Positions 27,508 through 37,383 of a DNA stretch of 64,000 bases are shown here, in pieces. This stretch comes from Anderseniella sp963700885 (GTDB taxonomy: Bacteria > Pseudomonadota > Alphaproteobacteria > Rhizobiales > Aestuariivirgaceae). The stretch's first letter is position 1, and each line of letters opens with the position of its first letter. The notes under the pieces were generated by a model. It ran no database searches. It was not told the origin of the DNA and worked only from the letters and a program-made list of their open reading frames with translations. A program made the translations under genes and the position numbers. The stretch is taken from contig CAVOZJ010000022.1 of assembly GCA_963700885.1 (NCBI GenBank), forward strand, positions 124,001-188,000, given 5' to 3'.

Positions 27508-28691
27508 GTGTGCAATTGCCTGGCCAATTCGCCAGCCTTGTTGCGTGCATATGAATCGGCTGCCCACACATCGTCAAGTGAAGACATGGAAACAATCATA
27601 TTTTCGCGCTCGGCCAGTTCAATTGTATCAGAAACCAATCGGGTAATGTCGAGAAAGCGTATATTCTCCTTCAAAAAAGCCGCAACGGCGATTTCATTTG
27701 CCGCATTCAGTATGGTCGTCGCATTGCCGCCTCTTGCAAGCGCCGCGCGGGCCAGATCAATAGCAGGAAAACACTTGCTGTTCACCGGTTCAAACGTCAG
27801 TTTGCCGATCTGTGCCAGATCAAGACGATCAACAGGCGCGGAAATGCGGTCGGGATGAGCCATTGCATAGGCAATTGGTGTACGCATATCCGGCACGCCC
27901 AATTGCGCAATTACCGAGCCATCCACATATGAAACATAGGAATGAATGATCGATTGCGGGTGTACAACGACATCGATTTTTTCCAGGGCAACCGGGAAAA
28001 GATAAAATGCTTCAATGAATTCCAGCCCCTTGTTCATCAACGTGGAACTGTCAATGGTAATTTTCTGACCCATTGACCAATTTGGATGCTTGAGCGCGGA
28101 CTGAAGGGTTGCAACCTCAAGTTGCTCCATTGACCATTCACGAAACGGTCCGCCGGAAGCTGTCAGGGTCAGGCGATCAACACCATCTGTGTTGTGTTCC
28201 TCAAAGCACTGAAACAAGGCAGAATGCTCGCTGTCTACCGGTATGATAGTAGCTTTGTGCTTTTTTGCCGCGTTGGTGAAAACTTCCGCGCCTGACACAA
28301 GGCATTCCTTGTTGGCCAATGCTATTGTCGTCCCCTGCTCCACAGCCGCAAGCGTCGGTTTCAGTCCGCTTGCGCCCACAATGGCGCCCATGACCATGTC
28401 CACAGGACGCGCCGCTGCCTCAATGACGGCTGCCTCACCGGCCGCTGCCTTTGTTCCGGTTCCTGCAAGAGCACTCTGCAATTCACTAAGTAGCGCATCA
28501 TCTGCTGTAACAGCCAGGCTGGCGTTGAATTCGCGCGCGTCGGCTGCCAACTGTGCAATATTGCGATTACCCACCAGTGCATCGATTGCGAAACGCTCAC
28601 GATGGTGGCGGACAATGTCCATTGTTGACTGGCCTACGGAACCAGTCGACCCCAGAATACTGAGGGTTTTACTGCCCGGTGATTTACCCAT
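27504..28691 (-). CDS. dxr: 1-deoxy-D-xylulose 5-phosphate reductoisomerase
   Basis: 395 aa from the ATG at 28691. The NADPH-binding ILGSTGSVGQSTMDIV starts the protein, so the 45 additional in-frame codons upstream, which overlap cdsA sequence, were rejected. The metal and substrate motifs VDSEHSALFQC and ASGGPFREW are present. It makes methylerythritol phosphate, the committed step of non-mevalonate isoprenoid synthesis. Its stop lies in repeat copy E. Confidence 0.96.
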   Translation of the reverse strand: MGKSPGSKTLSILGSTGSVGQSTMDIVRHHRERFAIDALVGNRNIAQLAADAREFNASLAVTADDALLSELQSALAGTGTKAAAGEAAVIEAAARPVDMVMGAIVGASGLKPTLAAVEQGTTIALANKECLVSGAEVFTNAAKKHKATIIPVDSEHSALFQCFEEHNTDGVDRLTLTASGGPFREWSMEQLEVATLQSALKHPNWSMGQKITIDSSTLMNKGLEFIEAFYLFPVALEKIDVVVHPQSIIHSYVSYVDGSVIAQLGVPDMRTPIAYAMAHPDRISAPVDRLDLAQIGKLTFEPVNSKCFPAIDLARAALARGGNATTILNAANEIAVAAFLKENIRFLDITRLVSDTIELAERENMIVSMSSLDDVWAADSYARNKAGELARQLHT

Positions 28692-28746
28692 GCGTTGACA
28701 CTCTTGTCCCGGCCCGATTTGAAGAGATTGCAGTTGTCCGGACTGC

Positions 28747-29601
28747 TTACCAGACCACAAGCCCGCTGGCCACGGCTTCCTGTCCACCGCGTACATACCC
28801 AAACGCCGCAGCAGCAACAGCGGCAAACATCAATCCGTCAACCCTATCCAAAATGCCCCCGTGACCGGGAATAATGTGCCCTGAATCCTTGACCCCAAAT
28901 CGCCGTTTGGCGGCCGATTCGAACAGATCTCCCAATTGCTCCAGCACAGCCAACAAGCCACCGGCAACAAACAACGGCGCCAGGGCCGGTAACCCGCCCC
29001 ACCAGCCAACCAGCACACTGGCAGCAGTTCCTCCGGCAACTGCCCCGGCCAGGCCGGCCCATGTCTTGTTGGGCGAAACGGTCGGAACCAGCTTCGGCCC
29101 GCCAATTAATCTCCCGAACACATAGGCAAAGGTGTCTGCGCTCCACACGATTGCGAACAACCACAATACCGCCAGAAGGCCAAATTCCGGTGATTGCCGG
29201 ATTAAAACCAGCGCAAGGCCAGGTAGTGCTATATAGGGCACCCCCCACCATGCCCAACGTGACCCGGACCTGCCGGCTAAAACTTCCACGACCAGGCTCA
29301 TGGCCCAACACGTAGCAATGACCTGCAAGGCTGTCATTGTGCCGGATCTCGATACGACCAGTATCGCTCCAATTGCAGCCATCGCGTGCAGGGCAAACTG
29401 AAACTGGGAACCACGATACACAATCCGGCACCACTCAGCTGCCATGATCGCGGCAATCATCGCAATTCCCAGTTCAAACCAGATACTTCCGGCCCAGACG
29501 TCAAGTAAAGCGATCGGTATCAACACCAAAGCTGCAGCGATTCGCACGGCAAGTTCACGGGAAACAAACCGTCCAGAATGTTTACTTGCGGGCTGCATCA
29601 T
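28747..29601 (-). CDS. cdsA: Phosphatidate cytidylyltransferase
   Basis: 284 aa with about seven membrane segments. The CDP-alcohol signature near the C-terminus (VKDSGHIIPGHGGILDRVDG, about residues 232-251) is clear. It makes CDP-diacylglycerol, the precursor of all phospholipids. It lies between uppS (42 bases upstream) and dxr (56 bases downstream) on the same strand, a conserved order. Confidence 0.95.
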   Translation of the reverse strand: MMQPASKHSGRFVSRELAVRIAAALVLIPIALLDVWAGSIWFELGIAMIAAIMAAEWCRIVYRGSQFQFALHAMAAIGAILVVSRSGTMTALQVIATCWAMSLVVEVLAGRSGSRWAWWGVPYIALPGLALVLIRQSPEFGLLAVLWLFAIVWSADTFAYVFGRLIGGPKLVPTVSPNKTWAGLAGAVAGGTAASVLVGWWGGLPALAPLFVAGGLLAVLEQLGDLFESAAKRRFGVKDSGHIIPGHGGILDRVDGLMFAAVAAAAFGYVRGGQEAVASGLVVW

Positions 29602-29643
29602 CTGCCTGTTTGCAACAGGTCAGAACCCGGGGCAATGGCGAAT

Positions 29644-30441
29644 TCAGGGCAGCGCGACAGCATTGACACAACCGCCATAGCGGCGTTGGCGCCTGGAAAA
29701 TTCCGCCAGGGCCCGATTGTAGATTTCAGCATCGAAATCCGGCCAGTGTTCATCAACAAACACAAGCTCGGTATATGCCATTTGCCACAACAGGTAGTTG
29801 GAGATGCGTTTCTCGCCACTGGTCCGGATCAGCATGTCCGGTTCCGGTACATCAGGCACATACATGTGTTCCGCAAAACATGCTTCGTCGATCTGATCCG
29901 GAGTAATTTCGCCGCGGGCCACTTTTTCAGCAATTGCCCGTGTTGTTCGCGCAATCTCCGTGCGCCCGCCGTAGTTGAAAGCGACCACCAGGTTGAGTCT
30001 GCTGTTCAGGGCTGTGATCCTTTCACATTCCTCGATCATCTCCACAAGGTCATCGTCAAGCCCGTCACGTTCGCCAATTACCCGTATCCGGACACCCGCT
30101 GAGTGGAGCTCGGCAACATCCTGCCTGATAAACCTGCGCAGTAGCGTGAACAGATAGTTAATTTCTGACTTGGGCCTGCGCCAGTTCTCTGACGAAAAAG
30201 TGAAAACCGTCAAATATTCTGTGCCAGATTCGATGGCGGCCCGCACCAATCGGCGCACAGCATCCACACCGTGACGATGACCTTCTGTGCGCGGCAACGA
30301 CCGCTGTGTGGCCCAGCGGCCGTTTCCATCCATGATGACCGCGACATGGCGGGGATCTGCACCACCTGACAGACCTTCACTTTCCGGATGTGTAGTGACC
30401 ACATTGTCCAGCACGGCATTTTTCTGAATAAAAGTCTTCAC
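29644..30441 (-). CDS. uppS: Isoprenyl (undecaprenyl) diphosphate synthase
   Basis: 265 aa cis-prenyltransferase. The catalytic VIMDGNGRWA motif lies near residues 35-44, followed by GHRHGVDAVRRL, and RTSGEKRISNYLLWQ near the C-terminus. The 30-residue lead before the motif is longer than in E. coli; an internal start is possible but no better ATG is seen. It makes the C55 carrier for peptidoglycan and other cell-surface polymers. Confidence 0.95.
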   Translation of the reverse strand: MKTFIQKNAVLDNVVTTHPESEGLSGGADPRHVAVIMDGNGRWATQRSLPRTEGHRHGVDAVRRLVRAAIESGTEYLTVFTFSSENWRRPKSEINYLFTLLRRFIRQDVAELHSAGVRIRVIGERDGLDDDLVEMIEECERITALNSRLNLVVAFNYGGRTEIARTTRAIAEKVARGEITPDQIDEACFAEHMYVPDVPEPDMLIRTSGEKRISNYLLWQMAYTELVFVDEHWPDFDAEIYNRALAEFSRRQRRYGGCVNAVALP

Positions 30442-30453
30442 TCAATCAGCCCC

Positions 30454-30557
30454 TGGATCAGGATGATATTCAGTAGTTTCAACCAAAACCATAAACCTGA
30501 TCGTTTCAAAAGTGCTAGAGTAACTTTTCCGGTTCCACTGAACCCATGTGCCTCTAG
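30454..30557 (+). repeat. Dispersed two-hairpin intergenic element, copy C
   Basis: 104 bp in the frr-uppS gap. It starts TGGATCAGGATG and ends CCCATGTGCCTCTAG. Internal GATCAGG...CCTGATC and GGTTC...GAACC arms are visible. It aligns over its length with the copies at 50791 and 53854. Confidence 0.75.
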
Positions 30558-30609
30558 CCGTTCCCGGCCCCGTCGAAACCTGCAGGTGCGGCCTCCAGAC
30601 TCCTGCTTT

Positions 30610-31173
30610 CTAGACGTGCATGATCTCGGCGTCCTTGTGACTCAACAACTCGTCTATTGCCTTGATAATCTCATCTGTAAGAGACTGGACCTGGTCAGAT
30701 TGCTGACGGTGTTCATCTTCCGAAACATCACCGTCTTTTTCCATTTGTTTGAGCGTATCCATGCCGTCACGACGGACATTGCGAACTGAAACCCGTGCCT
30801 TTTCAGCATAGGAGTGCGCCACCTTTGTCAATTCACGCCTGCGATCCTCGGTAAGTTCAGGCACCGGAACTCGAATGACGGCTCCTTCTGCCATCGGATT
30901 AAGTCCGAGACCGGAATTCCGGATGGCTTTGTCCACAGCAGGTGCCAAAGATGCATCCCATACCTGTACCGACAACATGCGTGGTTCAGGCACGGATACC
31001 GTGCCGACCTGGTTCAATGGCATGGAGGTGCCGTAGGCATCAACCATCACCGGATCAAGCAACGCCGCCGACGCCCTGCCGGTACGCAGGCCTGAAAACT
31101 CGGATTTCAGTGCATCCACTGCGCCGTCCATGCGGCGGCGCAGGTCTGCCAAATCAATAGTGCTGCTCATCAC
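30610..31173 (-). CDS. frr: Ribosome recycling factor
   Basis: 187 aa, standard length. Conserved stretches are SGLRTGRASAALLDPV (about residues 26-41), LTEDRRRELTK (about 108-118) and RRDGMDTLK (about 134-142). It splits post-termination ribosomes with EF-G. It follows pyrH, and both belong to the rpsB-tsf-pyrH-frr block. Confidence 0.97.
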   Translation of the reverse strand: MMSSTIDLADLRRRMDGAVDALKSEFSGLRTGRASAALLDPVMVDAYGTSMPLNQVGTVSVPEPRMLSVQVWDASLAPAVDKAIRNSGLGLNPMAEGAVIRVPVPELTEDRRRELTKVAHSYAEKARVSVRNVRRDGMDTLKQMEKDGDVSEDEHRQQSDQVQSLTDEIIKAIDELLSHKDAEIMHV

Positions 31174-31235
31174 TCAATCTCTTTGCAATCGAAAGGCCAA
31201 TGTTTCGTACTCCGCACTGGCACAATAGTCCGGTC

Positions 31236-31955
31236 TCAAACTGTCACCTCGGTAAAGGTGCCGTCACCGCTTAACACCTTGTTGAATTCTCCACTCTCGC
31301 GAATAGAGAATACGAATACCGGAATAGCGTTGTCGCGCGCAAGGGCTATGGCCGCGGCATCCATGACCCGCAACTTGCGAGCAAGGACTTCATCATAACT
31401 CAGTGTTTGGAATCGTTCGGCATTTTTTTCGGTTTTCGGATCAGCCGAATAGACCCCATCGACACTGGTACCCTTGAAAAAAGCTTCGCATTTCAGCTCG
31501 GCGGCACGCAACGCCGCGGCAGTGTCAGTGGTAAAAAACGGGTTGCCGGTCCCGGCAGCACACAACACGACCTTACCCTTGCTCAGGTGGGACAGTGCTC
31601 TCGACCTGGTAAAGGATTCGCACACCGTCGGCATGTGGATGGCAGACATGGCACGTGCATCAATGCCTTTCGAAACAAGCACGTCCTGCATCGCCAGCGC
31701 ATTCATTACCGTTGCCAACATGCCTACCTGATCGGCATTGGCGCGATCCATGCCAGAAGCAGCACCTGCCACACCCCTGAAAATATTGCCACCACCGATG
31801 ACCAGCGCGACCTGCACTCCGCTCCTGACGGCGACAACCACCTCATCAGCAATGCGGCCCGCCATATCAAGGTCAATACCAAACTCCCTGGCGCCCATCA
31901 GCGCTTCGCCCGACACTTTAAGCAGAACTCTGGAAAATGACGGCCTGGTTCCCAT
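31236..31955 (-). CDS. pyrH: UMP kinase
   Basis: 239 aa amino-acid-kinase fold UMP kinase. LLKVSGEALMG at the N-terminus and the glycine motif VIGGGNIFRG (about residues 51-60) are diagnostic. It phosphorylates UMP to UDP. A terminator lies just upstream after tsf, so pyrH-frr are probably transcribed from their own promoter. Confidence 0.97.
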   Translation of the reverse strand: MGTRPSFSRVLLKVSGEALMGAREFGIDLDMAGRIADEVVVAVRSGVQVALVIGGGNIFRGVAGAASGMDRANADQVGMLATVMNALAMQDVLVSKGIDARAMSAIHMPTVCESFTRSRALSHLSKGKVVLCAAGTGNPFFTTDTAAALRAAELKCEAFFKGTSVDGVYSADPKTEKNAERFQTLSYDEVLARKLRVMDAAAIALARDNAIPVFVFSIRESGEFNKVLSGDGTFTEVTV

Positions 31956-31977
31956 TGTAGAGCTTTCTCAAAAAGAT

Positions 31978-32003
31978 ACGGAGCCTGCCTGCGCAAGCTC
32001 CGT
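31978..32003 (-). terminator. Intrinsic terminator after rpsB-tsf
   Basis: On the minus strand ACGGAGC pairs with GCTCCGT (7 bp, 12-base loop) and is followed by ATCTTTTTG. It lies between tsf and pyrH and probably ends the rpsB-tsf transcript. Confidence 0.7.
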
Positions 32004-32038
32004 CTGTTGTGGTTCAAATTGCCGATTCGCGCCAGTGA

Positions 32039-32089
32039 TACCAAGTCACAGTAACAACTCACAGGTTTACAAGAACCCGAGTTGCTACC
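32039..32089 (+). repeat. Dispersed intergenic element, degenerate half-copy F
   Basis: The 51 bp before the tsf stop resembles the second hairpin of the element: CCAAG, then GTAACAACTC and GAGTTGCTAC pairing with one mismatch around GGTTTACAAGAACCC. The match is weaker than for the other copies. Confidence 0.35.
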
Positions 32090-32095
32090 AGGAAA

Positions 32096-33025
32096 TCAGG
32101 CGCTACCTGCAGCCTTGGCGACTTCTGCCGCGAAGTCATCAGATTCCTTTTCTATTCCTTCGCCGAGTTGAAGGCGGACAAACCCGGTGATTTTCATGAC
32201 GCCGCCAGCTTCCTTGCCGGCCACTTCAGCGGCTTGCGCAACCGACAGGTCCGGATTAATCACGAATGCCTGGCTCAGCAGAACCGACTCTTCGTAGAAT
32301 TTGCGGATACGGCCTTCGACCATTTTCTCAATTATATTGTCCGGTTTTCCGCTTTCACGCGCCTGCTCGGTGAACACCGCACGCTCCCGCTCAACAATAT
32401 CTGCCTTGATCTCTTCCGGAGTCAGCGCCAGCGGTGCAGCAGCAGCCACATGCATTGCAACCTGTTTGCCGAATGCCTCAGCTGCGGCCTTGTCAGCTGT
32501 TGTTTCAATTGCAACCAGGACTCCGATCTTGCCAACTCCGGGCGCTACCTGGTTGTGCACATAAGTAGCCACCACGCCATTGTCTACGCTAACTGATGCG
32601 GTGCGGCGCAGTGACATGTTTTCACCGATCGTGCCGACAAGTTCAGTGATCTTGTCAGCGACAGATTTACCGGCCCCCGGAAATTCTACACTGTTGAGTT
32701 TGTCGACATCACCACCAGCAGCAGGCGCCAGCGATGAAATCGTTGTTACAAGGCCCTGGAACTCAGGGTTGCGCGCGACAAAGTCCGTCTCGGAATTGAC
32801 CTCGACAGCAGCGCCAACGGTTCCGTCAACGCTTACTCCGACCAGTCCCTCTGCAGCGACCCGGGAGGCCTTCTTGGCCGCCTTGGACAGGCCCTTTGCA
32901 CGCAGCCAGTCAATTGCCGCTTCCATGTCGCCATCAGATTCAGTCAGCGCGTTTTTACAATCCATCATGCCTGCGCCGGTGGCTTCGCGCAGTTCTTTCA
33001 CCATCGCAGCAGCAATCTGTGCCAT
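32096..33025 (-). CDS. tsf: Elongation factor Ts
   Basis: 309 aa. The N-terminal UBA-like domain (VKELREATGAGMMDCKNAL) and the two following core domains are typical. It exchanges nucleotide on EF-Tu. It lies 99 bases after rpsB, the universal pairing, and ends before a strong terminator. Confidence 0.97.
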   Translation of the reverse strand: MAQIAAAMVKELREATGAGMMDCKNALTESDGDMEAAIDWLRAKGLSKAAKKASRVAAEGLVGVSVDGTVGAAVEVNSETDFVARNPEFQGLVTTISSLAPAAGGDVDKLNSVEFPGAGKSVADKITELVGTIGENMSLRRTASVSVDNGVVATYVHNQVAPGVGKIGVLVAIETTADKAAAEAFGKQVAMHVAAAAPLALTPEEIKADIVERERAVFTEQARESGKPDNIIEKMVEGRIRKFYEESVLLSQAFVINPDLSVAQAAEVAGKEAGGVMKITGFVRLQLGEGIEKESDDFAAEVAKAAGSA

Positions 33026-33124
33026 GACAATACCTTTCAGTTGTTCGTTGCAGCTTCATCTGAAGCTCATATGTGCAATTGTGACATCCACATCACCAGC
33101 ATGCAGACATCTTGACAGTGGTGT

Positions 33125-34231
33125 TCAGCCTTCGAGCATGCCTTTGGCCTGGCCGATCCAGTCTTCACGATCAATGCGACCCTTGAAATTGAGCTTTTCG
33201 TCAATTTCTGCCACCTGTTCAGGCGTCAGGACTGCTATCTGAGACAGGCTGGTATAGCCAAGTTCCGCCAGCTTTCCGCTGAGAACAGGACCAATACCGG
33301 AAATCCGTGACAGGTCACTAGCCTCGCCTTCGGCAACCGGTGTTGTTTCGGCGTCAGGTGCTGTTTCGGCGGCAGGTGGCGTATCGGTAACAGGAGCCGC
33401 TTCAGCCGGGGCCGCTTCAGCCGGGGCTGCTTCAACTGGGGCTGCTTCCGCAGCAGCAGTCTCTGCAGCAGGTGCCGCATCAGCAATTGCCAGTTCGGCC
33501 GCTGGTTCTTCGGCAGCACCGAGATCAAAACCGGCACCCGCAGCACTCTCCGAAATACCGTCGATGGCAGCGCGTGCGATCAGGTCGCAATATAGCGCAA
33601 TTGCACGGCCTGCATCATCATTACCGGGAATTGGAAAATCGATCCCGGCCGGATCACTGTTCGAATCAAGGATCGCAATGACCGGAATGCCGAGACGGTT
33701 GGCTTCCTTGATGGCGATTGCTTCCTTGTTGGTATCGATGACAAACAGGATGTTGGGAACACCACCCATGTCCTTGATACCGCCCAGTGCCAGTTCCAGT
33801 TTGCTGCGTTCGCGGGTCAAGGTCAGCTGTTCGCGCTTGGTAAAGCCTTGTGCGCCACCGGCAAACAGTTCTTCCAGTTCACGCAACCGCTTGATCGAGT
33901 TGGAAATGGTCTTCCAGTTGGTCATCGTACCGCCAAGCCAGCGGGAATTAATGAAATACTGCGCTGAACGCCGCGCCGCATCGGCAATTTGCTCCTGCGC
34001 CTGACGTTTGGTGCCAACGAACAACAGCCGGCCGCCACCTGCTACGGTGTCCCGCACCGCCAGCAGCGCCTGGTGCAGCAATGGCACCGTCTGCGACAGG
34101 TCCATGACGTGGATGCCGTTGCGCGCACCATAGATGAACGGGCCCATCTTGGGGTTCCAGCGATGTGTCTGGTGTCCGAAGTGAACGCCAGCTTCGAGCA
34201 GCTGACGCATAGAATAATCAGGCAAAGCCAT
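33125..34231 (-). CDS. rpsB: 30S ribosomal protein S2 with C-terminal helix-hairpin-helix extension
   Basis: 368 aa from the ATG at 34231, about 110-120 residues longer than standard S2. Residues 1-240 are S2 (MRQLLEAGVHFGHQTHRWNP). Residues about 250-300 are an Ala/Pro/Glu linker built from EAAPA-like pentapeptides. The final 60 residues form a helix-hairpin-helix-like domain (RISGIGPVLSGKLAELG, then NFKGRIDREDWIGQAK). Extensions of this sort occur in some rhizobial S2 proteins. The same domain is found at the C-terminus of the protein at 62278. The 39-codon upstream frame extension was rejected because S2 starts at MALPDYSMRQLL. Confidence 0.95.
   Translation of the reverse strand: MALPDYSMRQLLEAGVHFGHQTHRWNPKMGPFIYGARNGIHVMDLSQTVPLLHQALLAVRDTVAGGGRLLFVGTKRQAQEQIADAARRSAQYFINSRWLGGTMTNWKTISNSIKRLRELEELFAGGAQGFTKREQLTLTRERSKLELALGGIKDMGGVPNILFVIDTNKEAIAIKEANRLGIPVIAILDSNSDPAGIDFPIPGNDDAGRAIALYCDLIARAAIDGISESAAGAGFDLGAAEEPAAELAIADAAPAAETAAAEAAPVEAAPAEAAPAEAAPVTDTPPAAETAPDAETTPVAEGEASDLSRISGIGPVLSGKLAELGYTSLSQIAVLTPEQVAEIDEKLNFKGRIDREDWIGQAKGMLEG
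33393..33452 (-). repeat. 15-bp tandem repeat inside rpsB
   Basis: Four consecutive 15-bp units of the type GGGGCCGCTTCAGCC (plus-strand reading) encode EAAPA/EAAPV pentapeptides of the linker between S2 and the extension domain. Such units can change in number by slippage without breaking the frame. Confidence 0.85.
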
Positions 34232-34299
34232 GTGCCATGTTCCTTTTCCGGTTGTTCCTCCGTGACAGCAAGTGACCATTTGACCGGCACCGGATGGTA

Positions 34300-34335
34300 C
34301 TGTCTCTATGTGGCGGGGAACCCCGCATGAGACAG
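34300..34335 (-). promoter_or_regulatory. Stable hairpin in the rpsB leader
   Basis: Outer arms CTGTCTC and GAGACAG and inner arms GCGGGG and CCCCGC form a two-part stem about 70 bases upstream of rpsB. S2 is known to regulate its own leader in other bacteria; whether this hairpin is such an element, or a terminator-like element serving the opposite strand, is not clear. Confidence 0.4.
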
Positions 34336-34464
34336 ACCGCTCTGACACGTGTGAATTGTCCGCTGGAAGACCATCTCCCGGCGAACGGGCGGCTTATAGG
34401 CTGCATTCGGACCCGTTGCAAGCCCTGCCCTGCGAACAACGGGTGTCGCACTATGGTGCCCGCC

Positions 34465-34629
34465 ATGACCAAGCTCATCGCACTCTTCATGGCAGCACTG
34501 GCCCTGATCCAGTTCATCAGGCCGCTCGGACTGCCCGGTCTTACGCGCCGGCAGGACGCCTGGAAACTGGCTGTTGGCGGAGCTGGCCTGATGCTTCTGT
34601 TCATCATACTGACTGCAGGTTTCAAATGA
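34465..34629 (+). CDS. Small two-segment membrane protein
   Basis: 54 aa from the ATG at 34465 (another ATG at 34453 is in frame). Hydrophobic segments cover about residues 3-20 and 34-52, with a basic loop (TRRQDAWK) between. It diverges from rpsB and converges with the DUF2339 gene, whose stop begins at the next base. The arrangement of hydrophobic-basic-hydrophobic looks coding, but I recognise no family with certainty. Confidence 0.5.
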   Translation: MTKLIALFMAALALIQFIRPLGLPGLTRRQDAWKLAVGGAGLMLLFIILTAGFK

Positions 34630-37318
34630 TCAGATTCGCGCAACCTGGTTTTCCGGTTGATGGACATACCGCTGATAGATGAAGCCGATGCCGACAAGAC
34701 ACAGGCCGAGCCCCAGGAATGAGGCAACGCGCAGCAACCCCTCAAGATCTGACAGATCGATCAGGAACACTTTCAATACCACGAGCACCAGTACCGCCAG
34801 CGACGCATAGCGCAACTGCGCCGTGCGTGCAGCAATCCCCGCAGTCAGCAGGGCCAGGGCAAACAGCAGCCACACGGCGGAATAGCTGTAGTTTTCAGGT
34901 GTTGTCATAAACGTTGCATGCAGATCATCCGGGGCGTGGAAAAAGCGGCGGATCTCCATCGACAGCCACACCAGCACCAATGCCAGCGCGGCCGGCGGCC
35001 AGATGGTTCGCCACAGAGCCGGGGTGGCATGATTTCTCAGCACATAACCTATGAACGCCAGCAATATGCCAGGCAGCAGATAGGCCGGGGTCAAGGCATT
35101 GAACACTGGCCAGTTACCAACCAACTGCCGGTCAAATACCGGGTTCAGGCCCAGCAAGGGTCCGGCAACAAGCACATCCACACGCCAGTGCAGGTAAGCG
35201 CACGACCTGCCCACATATCAATGAAACCGCCATGCACTGACCAGCGGCGCCAGCATACAGCCGCGGTTACGAGCCAGCTTGTGATATGCAGACCAGCCTC
35301 CAGCAGGCCAATATGTTCACTGCCCAAAGATCCGGCAACCACGACCCGGATCAGGGCAGATACCAGCATGGCGAAAAGTGCAATACGTCCCCCTTCAAGA
35401 ACTTTCGACAACAGGTCACGGGTTCCGTCCCGGCCAAACTGCACCCATGCCAGGTGAAACATTACCAGTGGCAGGCCATATCCATATACCACCCAGAAGC
35501 GGCCCAGCCATTGAGTATCGGCATAATCCAGAACGTGCAGGTTCAGCCCAAGCCGCGCCAGCACCACAAGTCCGATCAGCATGGCCGGCCAGCGTAGTTG
35601 CGGCAGGTTCAGAGACTTCGAAATGTAGCCGGTGGCAGCCAGAAGCACCGCCAGGCAGGCCGATAACCAGGCATCCCGCAACACAAAACTCAGCGCCATC
35701 GCAACACCGGCACATACTGCCATGGCGTATACACCAAGTGCCAGACGGCGTGGTTCGTCCGTGGCAGCGCCACGCAGCCGCGACGCCAGAAACACAAACG
35801 TTCCCGCCAGCCCCAGGGCGGCAAAGGCCCATTTCTGGCTCGGCTCCAGTAAACGCAAAGTTGCGTAGGCCGCCACCATAAGTCCAATCGGAACCACGGA
35901 ACCGATCATCGCCCAAAGCCAAGGCCGAACCGACCGCCACAGGAAGGCGTATCCGGCAAGCAAAGCGACGGCGCCAAATACAGCACTGAAATTCAAATAG
36001 CTGCGGGCCTCCGCCGAAGGTTCCGGGCCCCAGGCAATCTTACCCGGCACCAGCCAGCCGTCGACCCAGCCTTCCACATGCAACCTCGCACCCCACTCCG
36101 CAAATCCCAGCAAGATGGTCGCGCCGGCCACCAGAGCCACGAAGTCAAACCGCTGGGCACGCATTGCAGCAATACACGCAGCAACCGCAAACAGACCCAG
36201 CGCTGTCAGGGAGCCACTGCCGTATCCGTCACGCATCAGCAGCACCAGAAACAACAGCATTGCCGCTGTTGCCGCGATTAGCGCAGCAACTTGCAGGGCA
36301 TCTTTCGGCCACAAGGGAGTTTGCCAGACAACCGGATCACTATCGCGCGATGCAACACCGCCAGCAAACGCGAAACCAGTGCCAATCAAGGCAGAAAACA
36401 CACCAAGGGTCAGGCCATCACCGGTGGAAAACAGAGAGTTGGACCACAACACGACCCAACCGCTCGCGGCAACGGTCGCTGCACTCGCGAGCCACAATGC
36501 TGGCCGCCATGTCATCACGGCGCACACGGCCGCAAAAAGCACACCAAGGTAGGAAAACATACCCGGCGCATCGGGTTCTGCACTGCCGATCAGCATCGGC
36601 AGCCCGAATCCACCCAGCAATCCGACGATTGCAACCAGCGGTCCCTGAACGACCGACAAGGCAAATGCCGCCAGGGCCGCAAACGCCAATCCGGCAAATG
36701 TCACCAAAGGGCCAATAAATCCGTACAACGCACTGGCGGCATAAATGCTGGCAAAAACTGTTGCCAGACCGCCAGACGTCAGCGCCTGAGGAACGTAGTC
36801 CGGTTTTAACGCGGCAAAGCGTTTTTGCGATGGTGTTCGTCTGAGCCATTCACCGGCAACCGCAAGGCAGCACCCGCACACAAGCCCGAGAGCAATACGT
36901 ATGCCGGGCCCGAGCAGACCGGCGTCAGACATGTACTTGACCAGGAACAATCCAGCCAGACCAATGGCAACAGCACCGATCCAGATAAACCACGTGCCAG
37001 CAAGGTTCTCTTCGAGGTTGGATCGCGCAGCCTTCACGGCCACACCGGCGGCGATCTGCCCGACATCATTGGCAATTGCCAGCAGCCGTCATGGTAGCAG
37101 TTGCAAAGTCCTGTTCTGGTGATTTTGCCGGCCCGGCAATTTTGCTCTGCCGTGTCAATCGGATGCACCATGCTGCTCCGCAACTGGCTGATTTCGCCGC
37201 GCAGCTTGAACAACTCGCGCGAGACTTTTTCCGCCTTGTTCATGGCAACGATTGCAAGGATGAGTGGCAGTGCTAGGATGCCGATAAGCACAAGTGCTAT
37301 CCAGACCAGTTCGTCCAT
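34630..37318 (-). pseudogene. DUF2339 multi-spanning membrane protein, frameshifted
   Basis: Three overlapping open frames together make one protein of about 890 aa. The N-terminal piece (start 37318, MDELVWIALVLIGILALP, one membrane segment and a short coiled coil) shifts frame near 37040-37090. The central piece has many membrane segments and the family stretch WIGAVAIGLAGLFLVKYM. A second shift occurs near 35150-35210, and the C-terminal piece runs to 34630. DUF2339 proteins are polytopic proteins of unknown function. The breaks belong to a cluster of indels extending through dnaE, so the gene may be intact in the organism. Confidence 0.8.
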
Positions 37319-37383
37319 TTCTTAGGCGCTCCAGGTTAGAAATGAGCGTGTAAATTGCTGTTTCCGGTCCCCGGTTTCGGCAG

